Source: Bacteroidota bacterium
GTDB lineage: Bacteria > Bacteroidota > Bacteroidia > AKYH767-A > 2013-40CM-41-45
DNA length: 64,000 nucleotides
Reading direction: 5' to 3'
NCBI GenBank assembly: GCA_016721305.1
Contig: JADKIH010000023.1
Coordinates: forward strand, 62,001 to 126,000
The notes beneath the pieces are model-generated. The model saw only the letters and a list, made by a program, of their open reading frames with translations, searched no databases and was not told the origin of the DNA. The stretch's first letter is position 1. The number at the start of each line of letters is the position of its first letter. A program made the translations under genes and the position numbers. Below, piece after piece: positions 1-8,995 of the stretch.

Positions 1-2039
1 GTTATTACAATAACTGGCGTAGATATATTCAGCCATTTGTTCAGGAAGACGGATCGATAAAATATCCGACGCAACAAGAGCGCGAAGCACAAAAGCAATT
101 GGCAAGACAAGCAGCGCAGTCGGGCAGCAGTAGTAATTTTGCCCCTTGGCAGTTTGTTGGTCCGACGAAAAATTACCGGGCGCGTTACGGCGCTGCTGAT
201 CCGGTAGCACAGATTTCATGGCATGCGAATATGTATTGTATCGATCGTTCGATGACGAATCCGAATGTTTTGTATGCAGGAGGCGAAAATGGCGGCGTTT
301 ATAAAACAACAGATCAGGCGCTGAACTGGCAATATATTTCTTTAGGCGAAGACATGACAACGGTTTCATCAATCGCCGTAAATCCGACCGATGAAAATGA
401 TGTACTGGTTAATGCCGACAGCCGAACGTATCGCACCACCGACGGAGGACTAAGCTGGACACAAGTAGGTTCTCCTGCTTTTCAGGCGAGAAATGTTTCT
501 ATCTGGCAGTTTCTTTACAATCCCGATAACACTCAAATCGTTTTTGCCGGAGCAAATGATTCGCTTTACAAATCTACTGATGGCGGAAATACATGGAATG
601 GTGTCTATGGCGGAGAATGCATGAGCATCGCATTGAATCCGCTAAACTCAAATATTGTATATGCCTTACGTCATAATTCAGTGTCGAAGATTACCGATTT
701 TTATAAATCGACCGATGGCGGACTTACGTTTACAATCAAACCAACCGGCTGGTTTACTGTTCCTGTGGCCGATGTAGGAAAGATAGAAAGTTACGGCGGT
801 AGAATAGCGGTAACCGAAGCTGACACATCACGATTGTATGTTTTGTTAGCGGGATCAAGTCAGTCGACGGCACAATTGCAATTGAACGGACAAATCGGAA
901 TTTACCGAAGCGACGACGGAGGGGAATCGTGGAGCAATCCGCACGGATTAATTGGAATGCCATACGATGTAGCAACTCATCCGAATATGATGACGTTTAG
1001 CGGAGGAACAGATACATACAATCAGATTTATTACAACACTACACTTATTGCTTCGCAACTCGATGCCGATCGTATTTTGATTGGCGGAATGAGCATGTGG
1101 CGAAGTGATGATGCGGCGGCTACTTATCAACCGGTTGGTGGATACATTGGCTCTGTGCCATACATTCATCCCGACAATCAGGAATTCAAAGTATATAAAA
1201 CATCGCCCACAACCGAAGAAGTTTGGTTTTCGAGCGACGGCGGAATTGATTACTCAACCGATTTCGTAGCAACACATGAGTCGCGCGCGAATGGAGTTTA
1301 CGGAACAGCACTTTGGGGATTCGATCAGGGTTGGAATGACGACATCCTGGTTGGCGGTCGCTATCACAATGGAAATGCAGCACGACGAGATGGTTATCCT
1401 GCAGGGGAATTTCTACAAGTAGGCGGAGGCGAAGCAGCCACAGGTTATGTGAATTACAGTAACGAAAAGAAAACATATTACAGCGATATCGACGGAGTAA
1501 TTCTTCCCGATACATTGAATGGTCTTTTAAAAACATTCCCGATAAACGAAGATCCCAATGAAAGTTATATCGATAATTCCTCCTCACGAATTATGTTCGA
1601 TTGGGATTATTGGAATGTGGCCTATTTAGGTCAGGAGAACAGAATTATGAAAAGCACGAATGGCGGAACAACCTACGAGGACTTGTATGCATTCGGTTCT
1701 GATCCTGCCGATCGCGTATTTTGGATTGAACAAAGTCGTGCAGATAAAAACGTAATGTATGCTCAGCAAGTTGTAGGAAATATAAGCCAGCTTTGGAAAT
1801 CGTTGGATCGCGGAGTAAGCTGGACACAAATTACTCTTCCGCAGAATCGCCGGGAGGTGAATTTTACACTAAGTTATAATAACGCCAATGAATTTTGGAT
1901 TTGTTTTAATTCAGGCGCGAATATGAATAAAGTGTATCATACGGTTAATTCAGGAACCAGCTGGACAAACATTACTACGAACGTTTTGAACGGATTTACA
2001 ATTACGGCGATGGCGCATCAGTTTGGCACCGCCATCTGA
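1..2039 (+). CDS. Secreted Asp-box (sortilin/BNR-like) beta-propeller protein, N-terminal part, open at window start
   Basis: The frame is open from base 3, so the start codon and signal peptide lie upstream of the window. The visible part is a series of Asp-box blades: TTDGGLSW, STDGGNTW, STDGGLTF, SDDGGESW, STNGGTTY and SLDRGVSW, spaced as in sortilin/VPS10-like or sialidase-type propellers. The early text (YNNWRRYIQPF then a QFVGPT-like segment) matches the layout of the homologue at 59705-63108. The frame stops at 2039 just after an AMAHQFGT motif. In the homologue the equivalent point is followed by one more blade and an RGIWES-type linker, and neither is present here. The frame at 2023-3084 carries the rest, so this is one broken gene in two pieces. 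An extracellular T9SS cargo is inferred; the ligand or substrate is unknown. Confidence 0.8.
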   Translation, partial: YYNNWRRYIQPFVQEDGSIKYPTQQEREAQKQLARQAAQSGSSSNFAPWQFVGPTKNYRARYGAADPVAQISWHANMYCIDRSMTNPNVLYAGGENGGVYKTTDQALNWQYISLGEDMTTVSSIAVNPTDENDVLVNADSRTYRTTDGGLSWTQVGSPAFQARNVSIWQFLYNPDNTQIVFAGANDSLYKSTDGGNTWNGVYGGECMSIALNPLNSNIVYALRHNSVSKITDFYKSTDGGLTFTIKPTGWFTVPVADVGKIESYGGRIAVTEADTSRLYVLLAGSSQSTAQLQLNGQIGIYRSDDGGESWSNPHGLIGMPYDVATHPNMMTFSGGTDTYNQIYYNTTLIASQLDADRILIGGMSMWRSDDAAATYQPVGGYIGSVPYIHPDNQEFKVYKTSPTTEEVWFSSDGGIDYSTDFVATHESRANGVYGTALWGFDQGWNDDILVGGRYHNGNAARRDGYPAGEFLQVGGGEAATGYVNYSNEKKTYYSDIDGVILPDTLNGLLKTFPINEDPNESYIDNSSSRIMFDWDYWNVAYLGQENRIMKSTNGGTTYEDLYAFGSDPADRVFWIEQSRADKNVMYAQQVVGNISQLWKSLDRGVSWTQITLPQNRREVNFTLSYNNANEFWICFNSGANMNKVYHTVNSGTSWTNITTNVLNGFTITAMAHQFGTAI

Positions 2040-3084
2040 ACTTGTAGCAGATTTTTCGGCGAACTATTCGCAGTTCTATTGCCCGGGCGATACCATTAGT
2101 TTTGTTCCGCATAGTGTTTCATCTTCTTCTGCTACATATCTGTGGACGTTTAATGGAGCAACGCCTGCAACATCAACAGCGATGTATCCGAAAGTTGTTT
2201 ACAATTCGACCGGCACATTCGATGTGAAACTGGTTGTTACAGACGGAGCATCTGTTGATTCGATAACGAAGACAGGATTTATTAACACCGCACCTCCGGG
2301 CGGATCGGCATTCGTCGAAGATTTTGAAACAGGAAGCTTTGCACCATCATGGAATCCCGAAGGAACCGGAAGCGGAAATTCCGGTTGGGCAATTGATAAT
2401 GCTGTTGGCGGGTATGCATTAAGTACGCACAGTATGCGTTTTGATAATTACAATTATGATGCACAAGGAGCGCGCGACGCCATGTGGACGTCGAAGTATG
2501 ATTTAACCAATCTTGCATCGGCATGGGTTAAATTTGATGTCGCATATTCATTGTATGGCGGACAGTATAGCGACACTTTAGAAATAGCAGTATCTACTGA
2601 TTGCGGACAAACGTTTACTCAGTTGTATTTGAAAGGCGGGTCAACGCTTGCAACAGCTCCATCGTACACGTCAGCCACCTTTGTCCCGCTTGCAAATGAA
2701 TGGAGAACCGATTCCTTCGACATTACTTCCTTGGCAGGATATCCGGAAGTGATATTTGCGATCATAAACTACGGTCGTTTTGGTCAGGTCATCTATGCCG
2801 ATAATTTTAATATGAGTAACGTAATTTATACCGGAGTAAAGCCGGTGAGCGATATCGATGTGAAAGTGTTTCCGAATCCGTTCCACGACGAACTCACGTT
2901 TACTGCTCCGGCAAGCGGCGATTTTGATTTTGTGATTTATGATGCACAATCGCGTGCTATTCTTTCCTCGAAGCTCAACGGAAGTCGGGAGATTTCGACC
3001 GGGAAATTACCGGCAGGAGTCTATTTCTATGAGATTAAAAGAGAGGGAAATATTGTTCGACAGGGTAAATTAGTCAAAGAATAA
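2023..3084 (+). CDS. C-terminal part of the same secreted protein: PKD domain, jelly-roll domain and T9SS sorting domain
   Basis: This frame has no credible start of its own (the first possible codon is a TTG inside the preceding coding frame) and no signal peptide, so it is the 3' part of the broken gene that begins upstream. It encodes a PKD-like Ig fold (TYLWTFNGATPATS and VKLVVTDG, about residues 5-90). Next comes a MAM/jelly-roll-like domain (VEDFETGSF, EIAVSTDCGQTF, YADNFNM, about 95-265). It ends in a T9SS type A sorting domain (VFPNPFHDEL, LPAGVYFYEI, GKLVKE, about 280-353). The same jelly-roll plus sorting-domain ending is found in the 59905-63108 protein. It is probably not expressed as an intact protein unless the break is an artefact. 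Confidence 0.75.
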   Translation: MAPPSELVADFSANYSQFYCPGDTISFVPHSVSSSSATYLWTFNGATPATSTAMYPKVVYNSTGTFDVKLVVTDGASVDSITKTGFINTAPPGGSAFVEDFETGSFAPSWNPEGTGSGNSGWAIDNAVGGYALSTHSMRFDNYNYDAQGARDAMWTSKYDLTNLASAWVKFDVAYSLYGGQYSDTLEIAVSTDCGQTFTQLYLKGGSTLATAPSYTSATFVPLANEWRTDSFDITSLAGYPEVIFAIINYGRFGQVIYADNFNMSNVIYTGVKPVSDIDVKVFPNPFHDELTFTAPASGDFDFVIYDAQSRAILSSKLNGSREISTGKLPAGVYFYEIKREGNIVRQGKLVKE

Positions 3085-3093
3085 GCATTTGGG

Positions 3094-3123
3094 AGGTAAA
3101 CATGTGAATTTACATGATTACCT
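3094..3123 (+). terminator. Stem-loop after the T9SS cargo gene
   Basis: A 12-bp inverted repeat, AGGTAAACATGT against ACATGATTACCT with one mismatch and a 6-nt loop, lies 10 bp after the stop codon. There is no clear T tract, so it may be a weak terminator or an mRNA 3'-end hairpin. The rest of 3124-3234 shows only a short gAAGT...ACTTc pairing and no gene. Confidence 0.45.
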
Positions 3124-3234
3124 GTGATAAGGATCATTCCGCTTTATAAAGAACAAGAGTATTTTTAGCATAGTAGATTTCCCCGAAGTGTGCCCGGAGG
3201 CAGACTTCAGGGAAGTACTCGCTAAAAAATCAGA

Positions 3235-4194
3235 ATGAATAATCATACAACTTCAGCCTTCGACTTCATTGCCGACATCCACGGCCACGCTGAAGAATTG
3301 AAATTGCTCCTTCACAAACTCGGCTATGAAAACAGTCAGGGTTTTTATAGACATCCTGAAGGACGCAAAGTAATTTTTCTCGGAAATTTTATCGATAAGG
3401 GCAAGAAAGTTCGCAAAACACTTCACATCATTAAAGCCATGTGCGACAATGGAAGTGGAGAAGCAATTCTCGGAAGTCACGAATACAATGCGCTTTGTTT
3501 TTGGGAGATGAATAAATCGAAGGGCGGCTATTTGAGAAAGCATTCGATTAAAAACATCATGCAGCATTCGAAAACAATTAAGCAGTTCGATGGAGAAGAA
3601 GAAGAGTGGGAAAGTTTTCTTTCCTGGTTTATGCTTTTGCCGCTTTTTATTGAGAAGCCGACATTCAGAGCTATCCACGCTTGTTGGGATGAAAAAATGA
3701 TAGAGGCGATCAAGAATGAATTGCCGGAGCATCGCATGTCGAAAGTGTATTTGCATCGTTCGGCTGAAAAAGAATATAAAGAACATCGCCAGATCAGAAC
3801 GATTTTGAAAGGAAGAGAGATGGTTTTGCCTAAACCATATTTCATTCAAAACGGTGATGACGAGAAAAAACACGAAGCAAAGATTAAATGGTGGGTAAAT
3901 CCAAAAGAAGCTCTGTATGGCGAATATCTTTTTAATTGTCCGGAAGAGCTAAAAGACAATCCCGTTACCGCAGGAAATATTTCAAGTGAAGATTTTTATA
4001 AAAGCGAAATACCGGTTTTCTTCGGCCATTACGTTTTGAATGCTCCCCAAAGATTACAAACACCAAAAGTTGCCTGTCTGGATTACGGAGTAGCCAAAAA
4101 CGGAATGCTGACAGCCTACCGCTTTAATGGCGAGAAAGAATTGATGGCGAAGAATTTTGTTTCTGTTCTAAAAGAGACGGAACCCGCGGTTTGA
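3235..4194 (+). CDS. PPP-type metallophosphoesterase (PrpE/ApaH-like fold) with altered metal-site motifs
   Basis: The N-terminus has the first calcineurin-like phosphoesterase motif, ADIHGH (residues 13-18; D14 and H16). The following motifs are degenerate: the usual GDxxDRG is GNFIDKG (50-56), so the bridging-metal Asp is Asn51, and the usual GNHE is GSHE (80-83), so the Asn ligand is Ser81. His-containing motifs IHACWD and FFGHY come later and could supply further ligands. No signal peptide is seen, so it is probably cytoplasmic. Family members are Ser/Thr or nucleotide phosphatases. With two ligand positions changed, activity may be reduced, altered or lost. It overlaps the longest possible frame of the next gene, but that gene's likely start is about 100 bp downstream. 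Confidence 0.8.
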   Translation: MNNHTTSAFDFIADIHGHAEELKLLLHKLGYENSQGFYRHPEGRKVIFLGNFIDKGKKVRKTLHIIKAMCDNGSGEAILGSHEYNALCFWEMNKSKGGYLRKHSIKNIMQHSKTIKQFDGEEEEWESFLSWFMLLPLFIEKPTFRAIHACWDEKMIEAIKNELPEHRMSKVYLHRSAEKEYKEHRQIRTILKGREMVLPKPYFIQNGDDEKKHEAKIKWWVNPKEALYGEYLFNCPEELKDNPVTAGNISSEDFYKSEIPVFFGHYVLNAPQRLQTPKVACLDYGVAKNGMLTAYRFNGEKELMAKNFVSVLKETEPAV

Positions 4195-4203
4195 TTAATC
4201 CCG

Positions 4204-4259
4204 GCACCCCGCAACTCGTAACCCGCAACTCGCAACCCGCAACTCGCAACCCGCACCCC
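4204..4259. repeat. 7-bp tandem repeat (CGCAACC/CGCAACT)
   Basis: About seven degenerate copies of a 7-base unit (CGCAACT, CGTAACC, CGCAACC) lie between the phosphatase gene and the oxygenase-like gene. The same unit recurs at 16721-16741, 22880-22920 and, inverted, 39624-39692. It can be translated in frame with the next gene, but the product is low-complexity, so it is treated as intergenic. Confidence 0.85.
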
Positions 4260-4295
4260 CTGACAAAAATCATCCGCATACCCAAACAATTCCCT

Positions 4296-4970
4296 ATGTT
4301 TGATCAAACCATTCACATGGAAAAGCTCAACTACAAACGTTTTGTTCTGGTAAAAGACAATTTTTATCCGGAGCCTGAAAAAGTTTACAAAGCTGCATTG
4401 AATGCGCATTATTACGAGCCGGAGGATGTGACAGGATTTCGCAGCGACACAGTTTATCACGAGCCGGGAATGAAATCGAAGCTCGAAAAGATTTTAGGAA
4501 TAAAAATTACCCGATGGGATACTGATCCGCTCGAAGAGAACGGAGTTTTTTATCAGGGATTTTCAAAGGGGAAGAAAGGCGAAATTCCGGGCGTGCACTC
4601 GGACGAGCCCTACAACGACATTACCGTTTTAATTTATCTCACTCCCGGTTTGCCTTTTACTTGCGGAACATCGCTCTGGATGCACAAGCAATTCAGCATA
4701 ACAGATCCTGCGACTGAGAGAGATGCTTATCGCATGAAATGGAAACTAGGCGAGATGCGCCAACAGATGGAAAAGGACACGAAGAAACGAAACAAGTGGA
4801 TCGAAATCGATCGTATCGGTTATCGTTTTAATCGTATGGTCGCCTATCCTTCCGGTGTACTTCATTCGGCAACCAATCACTACGGCGGTTCCAACAAAGA
4901 CGGCCGACTTTACCAGACGTTTCGGATTGGGGTGGATTGGAAGACTTTTCGGTTAGGGAACGTTCTTTAG
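4296..4970 (+). CDS. DUF6445-like / 2OG-Fe(II) oxygenase-fold protein
   Basis: The protein has 224 residues from ATG 4296; a second ATG at 4317 also fits. The open frame reaches back to 4191, but only through the heptamer repeat, which I take as non-coding. The layout resembles 2-oxoglutarate/Fe(II) dioxygenases of the prolyl-hydroxylase type. There is an HxD pair (H101-S-D103 in GVHSDEPYND), a beta-strand run VLIYLTP, a distal His in VLHSATNHYG (H190 or H195) and a trailing Arg in YQTFRIG (R210) that could bind the 2OG carboxylate. There is no signal peptide. The substrate is unknown. The assignment rests on motif spacing and general resemblance to DUF6445, not on an alignment. Confidence 0.6.
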   Translation: MFDQTIHMEKLNYKRFVLVKDNFYPEPEKVYKAALNAHYYEPEDVTGFRSDTVYHEPGMKSKLEKILGIKITRWDTDPLEENGVFYQGFSKGKKGEIPGVHSDEPYNDITVLIYLTPGLPFTCGTSLWMHKQFSITDPATERDAYRMKWKLGEMRQQMEKDTKKRNKWIEIDRIGYRFNRMVAYPSGVLHSATNHYGGSNKDGRLYQTFRIGVDWKTFRLGNVL

Positions 4971-4978
4971 ATGGGGGA

Positions 4979-5145
4979 TATTATTGAAGATTGAAAATTG
5001 AATATTGAAGATTAACTGGGCAATACGGTTCCAATTGAGTTTTCGCTCTCCGTTCTTCCAAGCTCCCCAATATTCAATTTTCAATTTTCAATAAACGTAA
5101 TTGCCCAGCTAATCTTCAATATTCAATTTTCAATCTTCAATAATA
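4979..5145. repeat. Long inverted repeat of 7-bp units (TTGAANA) between convergent genes
   Basis: The left arm (4979-5027) and right arm (5096-5145) are near-perfect reverse complements over about 48 bp, with one substitution and one indel. Each arm consists of 7-base units TTGAAGA/TTGAAAA/TTGAATA followed by a CTGGGCAA tail. A third, shorter copy (5066-5095) lies in the loop. The repeat separates two convergent genes, and the right arm contains the TGA stop of the minus-strand gene (5137-5139). As RNA it would fold into a very stable hairpin from either strand, so it could be a bidirectional terminator. Confidence 0.85.
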
Positions 5146-6728
5146 ACGTCTGGTACGCAAAAGGTCCACCGGCTTCACCTTCACCATCTGTGCGAGTAAG
5201 CCGAGCCGCTTCGCATCATTGATCTGCAAGGCTTCGGCCCAAAGAGCGACTTCTTTCATCACTTGTGCTTCGTGACGATCGATGGGTTTTGACCATCGGG
5301 TTTTTATTTTGAAACGCATCACGCAATCTTTTTCGGCGCGTAGTCGGTTACCGTCATATTGCTTTTGCAACATCTTTTTGATTTTCGGAGTGATGTCGTA
5401 AACGCCTTTCGGAGTTTTGCGACCCATCTTTAATTCAATATTACTTTCCGTGAAATGCTCAAGAATTTTCTTTGATGTTCGATATCCTTTTTTCGAAGCA
5501 ATCTTTTTATACTCTTTGTCTGCAATCGCACGCAATTTTTTATCGATCGGACGGAAGCCGTAGCGGTAGTAAAACCAAAATGCTCCTGATTCAATTCCTT
5601 CCGGATTATCGAGACCGTACTGATAAGGTTCTACTTCGAAATAAGTAATTCCGAAAACCTGTTTGTAAACTCGGAGAAGCTGACACATCATGTAGCCCGA
5701 CTCCCCACCTCGAAACGATTCGAAAATATTGATACCGAAATTTGATCGTTCGCCGAAAACCCAGGCACCGCCATACGAAGCAGGAAAGCCGTTTTTAAAG
5801 AGCGTGAATCCGACATACGATTCGAGAGGAAGTTGTCGCTCGGGAATCATTCCGTAAATCGCAATCGAAATTCCTCGTTCGAGTTCAAACAGGCAGAACG
5901 AATTTTCGTCCATGTACGTCGAAGTATCGGTTTCTCGTCCGGTAATGGCCATCGAATTCTTTACAACTTCAATGGCTTCGATACGTTGTACTTTTGTGAG
6001 CGCAACAGCCGGCGGTAATTCACGATTCAGTAAAGCTTCGTGATCGAAACGCTTCATGATTTCTTCGTGGAAGAACACATTTCTTGGCGACAAACGATTG
6101 TAAGCTTTCGAGAACGATGCATCTTTGGGCGTCAGTGTAACGTAAGCATCGAGACCTTCGAAAAGATGATCTTTCAAATATGGCTGATGTTCGATCTTAC
6201 TGATTTCAGTAAGGATGAACGAAAGGCGATCATCTTTTTTAATCAGCAATTCGTCGAGCAGTTCGATATTGTTGTTTCCCGCCGTTGTTTCATAGCGTTC
6301 TAACGACGGCAATGTCAATTTTAAAACATCGTTCAAGTCGAACGCCGGATTTTCGAATCGCGTCAATTCGGTTTTAACATGAGGATGAGTGAGCAGCCAG
6401 CGAAGGAAATCATAGGAGAAGCCCGTAACTGTTTTTGTAAATGGCAATCCGGTATTATTAAAAACTTTTTCCGGCAGCGTTTTGGATTTCTTTAGAGCAG
6501 CAGTCGCACGACTAAGTTCTTTTTCACACAAGGTTAAATCATCTTCATTATTTGCATAAGCCGCAAGAAAAAGCAGCACATCGAAGTATTGAACCAGCGA
6601 AGCATTGGCAACTAATGTTGTTTTGGAAATGCCTTTAAGCAAGACTCTTTTTTCAAAACACTGCTTTCGTCAAATAAGGCAGCCAATGAGCGAAGACTCG
6701 CAATCTGTGATTGTAATGATTTTGCCAT
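5137..6728 (-). CDS. Conserved hypothetical protein with a GNAT-like C-terminal half; N-terminus displaced by a frameshift
   Basis: The main open frame (5137-6642, 501 residues from a TTG) has a helical N-terminal half. Around residues 270-365 there is a segment resembling an acetyltransferase fold (YVGFTLFKNG, SYGGAWVFGE, FRGGESGYMM, FWFYYRYGFRP). The TTG start is unconvincing. Upstream, an ATG at 6728 opens a frame reading MAKSLQSQIASL... up to a run of six A (coding strand; bases 6648-6653). Adding one base there joins it to the main frame as VLKKRVLLKGIS. I therefore annotate the gene from 6728 with a probable single-base deletion. The function is not recognised. The stop codon lies in the arm of the long inverted repeat. 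Confidence 0.65.
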
Positions 6729-6870
6729 ATGAGATTCATTCAATTTTAAGCAAGCCTAAGTAACAAATTTCATTTCAATAAAACCGTGACAAGCATCATA
6801 TTCTAAATTTCCCTAAACACCCTTTACATCACCTAAATAAATAGCCAATACTCTTCCTGCAACCTGCGAT

Positions 6871-6910
6871 AATTTGCTGATTTGCTAATCCCCGAATTTG
6901 CTAATTCCCC
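6871..6910. repeat. Short direct repeat TTTGCTGA/TTTGCTAA in a gene-free stretch
   Basis: Three copies of a GAATTTGCTAATCCCC-like unit lie within 6729-7024. The rest of that stretch is AT-rich and then C-rich, with no gene that I can support. Confidence 0.5.
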
Positions 6911-6967
6911 ACGCCCAAATCGAAGCACTCAACTCCCCCCCGCCCACCCGCCTTTTGAGTTTTGCCT

Positions 6968-6998
6968 TTTGTATTCTCCCCAATTTCTCTTAAATTAG
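6968..6998 (+). promoter_or_regulatory. Bacteroidota-type promoter for the 7025 gene
   Basis: A -33 element TTTG (6968-6971), a 19-bp spacer and a -7 element TAAATTAG (6991-6998) fit the TTTG-N19/21-TAnnTTTG consensus, with one mismatch in the -7 box. The predicted start of transcription is about 20 bp before ATG 7025. Confidence 0.5.
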
Positions 6999-7024
6999 CC
7001 TAACACAACCAACTCCTTCCATAT

Positions 7025-8980
7025 ATGAAAAAGGGTATACTCCTTTTATTCCTTCTCGTGGTTTCTCATTGTTTTTCACAAACCGTTTATCTGAGCGAAG
7101 ATTTTGCATCAGGAACACTACCGACCGGTTGGACTATTTTGAATACACAGTCACCTAGTGTTGGTTGGGAATTTGGCGACAGCTTGCAGTCGGCCGGATT
7201 CAATATTATTCCAAACGGATATTATGCAGCTATTAACGACGACAAGTACGACAACACAGCCGGAACGGCAAACATGTCTCAATACTGTTACTTAACCACA
7301 CCTGCAATTAATTGTCTGAATGCCGATTCACTTCGTCTGGAGTTTGATTATTATTCTGAAGTGGATCTTAACGGTGACATTTATGTGAAGTTGGCTGCTA
7401 ATGGTGCGTCTTTCAATTATTCGTACGGTCTGAACGAAAACAATGTCTGGGCACATTTTTCATGGAACATTCCCGCCTCTCAGTATAGCTCAAATCTGCG
7501 CATTCGTTTCCAATACGGCGACGGAGGTCAGAAGGCAAAGGGTTTTGCAATTAAAAATGTTCGCCTCTTTGATCCCGCGGCATTAGATCTGGGAATTGAA
7601 AGAACATTTCACGGCGATATTATCAACACTCAAAATGCAATGACGGGTTGTCGCGTAAAGAACAACGGACTTACAACGATTACTTCATTTGATTTAACGA
7701 CATACGTCGATGGTGTTCAATCGCAGGTTCAGAATTATTCAGGAATCGGAATCGCATATCAAACGTATAAAGAATGTCTGCTCACGAATCCAATTGTCAG
7801 CTTAAGTCCCGGAACTCACACAATCCGTTTCGTAATTAGCAATATTAATGGAATGCTAAACGATGATGATGTGAGTAACGACACAATTGAATTCGTTGTG
7901 AAAGCAGTTCCCAATTTGCCTGAGCGCCATCCGGTGGTGATCGACAAAACCGGTGCTTGGTGTACATACTGTGCCGATGGCAGTTTACGCCTGGATTCTG
8001 CTTTGTATAATTATCCGGGGTCTATTGGAGTTGCAATGCATAATGGTGATATGATGGATTCGTTATCATCAGCCTCCTGGACAGGGTATCAGTTTTTCGG
8101 CAGCATGATTGGCGGAGGTTATCCGAAGCTATCGGTCGATGCTTATAAGTTTGAAGAAGAAGTCAGAGTAGGATTTTATCCGCAGGATTATTCACCATAC
8201 GTAGCACAACGCATGTGTATGTACGAGCCCATCGGAGTGGAGTTAAAAAATGTTAGTTGGGATCCCAATACTCAAACAGTAACAGCTACGGTAGAAGCTA
8301 CTGTTTACGATACCATTCAGGAAGATATCAGACCGAATCTCTGGGTTGTTGCCGATGAATTGTACGGCTTAGGTACCGGATGGGATCAGGTAAATTCTGC
8401 CAACACCTGGGTTGGTCATCCATATTACGGACTTGGAAATCCGATTGTCGGTTTCCATCATCATCATGTATTGCTTTCGATGTGTGGAGGGCCATGGGGC
8501 ACCCAAGGCTTGATTCCGGTGCCGGCTTATCCGGGTAGTGTATATCAAAAAACATTCGCACTAGTTGTTCCACAAGTTATCTGGGGAGCATCGGCCCAAA
8601 CCAATATAATTGACTATTTAAATATTTCACTTATCGGAGTCGCGCAGAAATACAACAGCAATCTTATTGACCGGCGAATTCTAAATGCAGCCAGCGGAAA
8701 GCTTAGCGACTTAATCAATGAGGTAAATGAAATTAATTCGATAGATGGAATTTCGATTTACCCAACACCTGCCGCCTCTGAGGTAAATTTTTCTTCTAGC
8801 GGAGAAGCGATTGTTTCGATTTCAATAGTTGATCTTCGCGGAGGATTGGTTTTTGAGAAATTGATCAACGACAACCATGCAAGCATTAGCACAAGTGGAA
8901 TTTCAAACGGACTCTACATCGCGAAAGTAAGATTAGCCAACGATAAAGTTGTGATTCGACGTTGTGTAGTTACACATTAA
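7025..8980 (+). CDS. Secreted Omp28-like protein with thioredoxin-type CxxC and T9SS sorting domain
   Basis: The 651-residue protein has a clear signal peptide (MKKGILLLFLLVVSHCFSQ). A jelly-roll/MAM-like domain follows (EDFASGTLPTGW, FAIKNVRLFD, about 22-190), then a CARDB-like beta domain (about 190-295). Next is an Omp28-like domain whose GAWCTYCADG motif gives a CxxC pair at residues 313 and 316, in the place where Omp28 proteins carry a thioredoxin-like WCxxC. The C-terminus is a T9SS type A sorting domain (ISIYPTPAASEV, GLYIAKVRLAND). A surface or secreted redox-active role is inferred from the CxxC. It converges with the next gene, with only 15 bp between the stops. Confidence 0.8.
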   Translation: MKKGILLLFLLVVSHCFSQTVYLSEDFASGTLPTGWTILNTQSPSVGWEFGDSLQSAGFNIIPNGYYAAINDDKYDNTAGTANMSQYCYLTTPAINCLNADSLRLEFDYYSEVDLNGDIYVKLAANGASFNYSYGLNENNVWAHFSWNIPASQYSSNLRIRFQYGDGGQKAKGFAIKNVRLFDPAALDLGIERTFHGDIINTQNAMTGCRVKNNGLTTITSFDLTTYVDGVQSQVQNYSGIGIAYQTYKECLLTNPIVSLSPGTHTIRFVISNINGMLNDDDVSNDTIEFVVKAVPNLPERHPVVIDKTGAWCTYCADGSLRLDSALYNYPGSIGVAMHNGDMMDSLSSASWTGYQFFGSMIGGGYPKLSVDAYKFEEEVRVGFYPQDYSPYVAQRMCMYEPIGVELKNVSWDPNTQTVTATVEATVYDTIQEDIRPNLWVVADELYGLGTGWDQVNSANTWVGHPYYGLGNPIVGFHHHHVLLSMCGGPWGTQGLIPVPAYPGSVYQKTFALVVPQVIWGASAQTNIIDYLNISLIGVAQKYNSNLIDRRILNAASGKLSDLINEVNEINSIDGISIYPTPAASEVNFSSSGEAIVSISIVDLRGGLVFEKLINDNHASISTSGISNGLYIAKVRLANDKVVIRRCVVTH

Positions 8981-8995
8981 TAATCACTGCAAGAA

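Noticed and set aside
1186..1587. 133-codon minus-strand frame inside the first gene
   Set aside because: Antisense to Asp-box coding sequence; Arg/Leu/His-rich text with no family resemblance.
3253..3873. 206-codon open frame on the minus strand inside the phosphatase gene
   Set aside because: Antisense to a well-supported coding sequence, with no domain, no plausible composition (many Phe/Ile/Cys runs) and no promoter.
4191..4295. N-terminal extension of the oxygenase-like gene
   Set aside because: It is the heptamer repeat read in frame (low-complexity Pro/Thr/Arg/Asn), and ATG 4296 gives a normal start.
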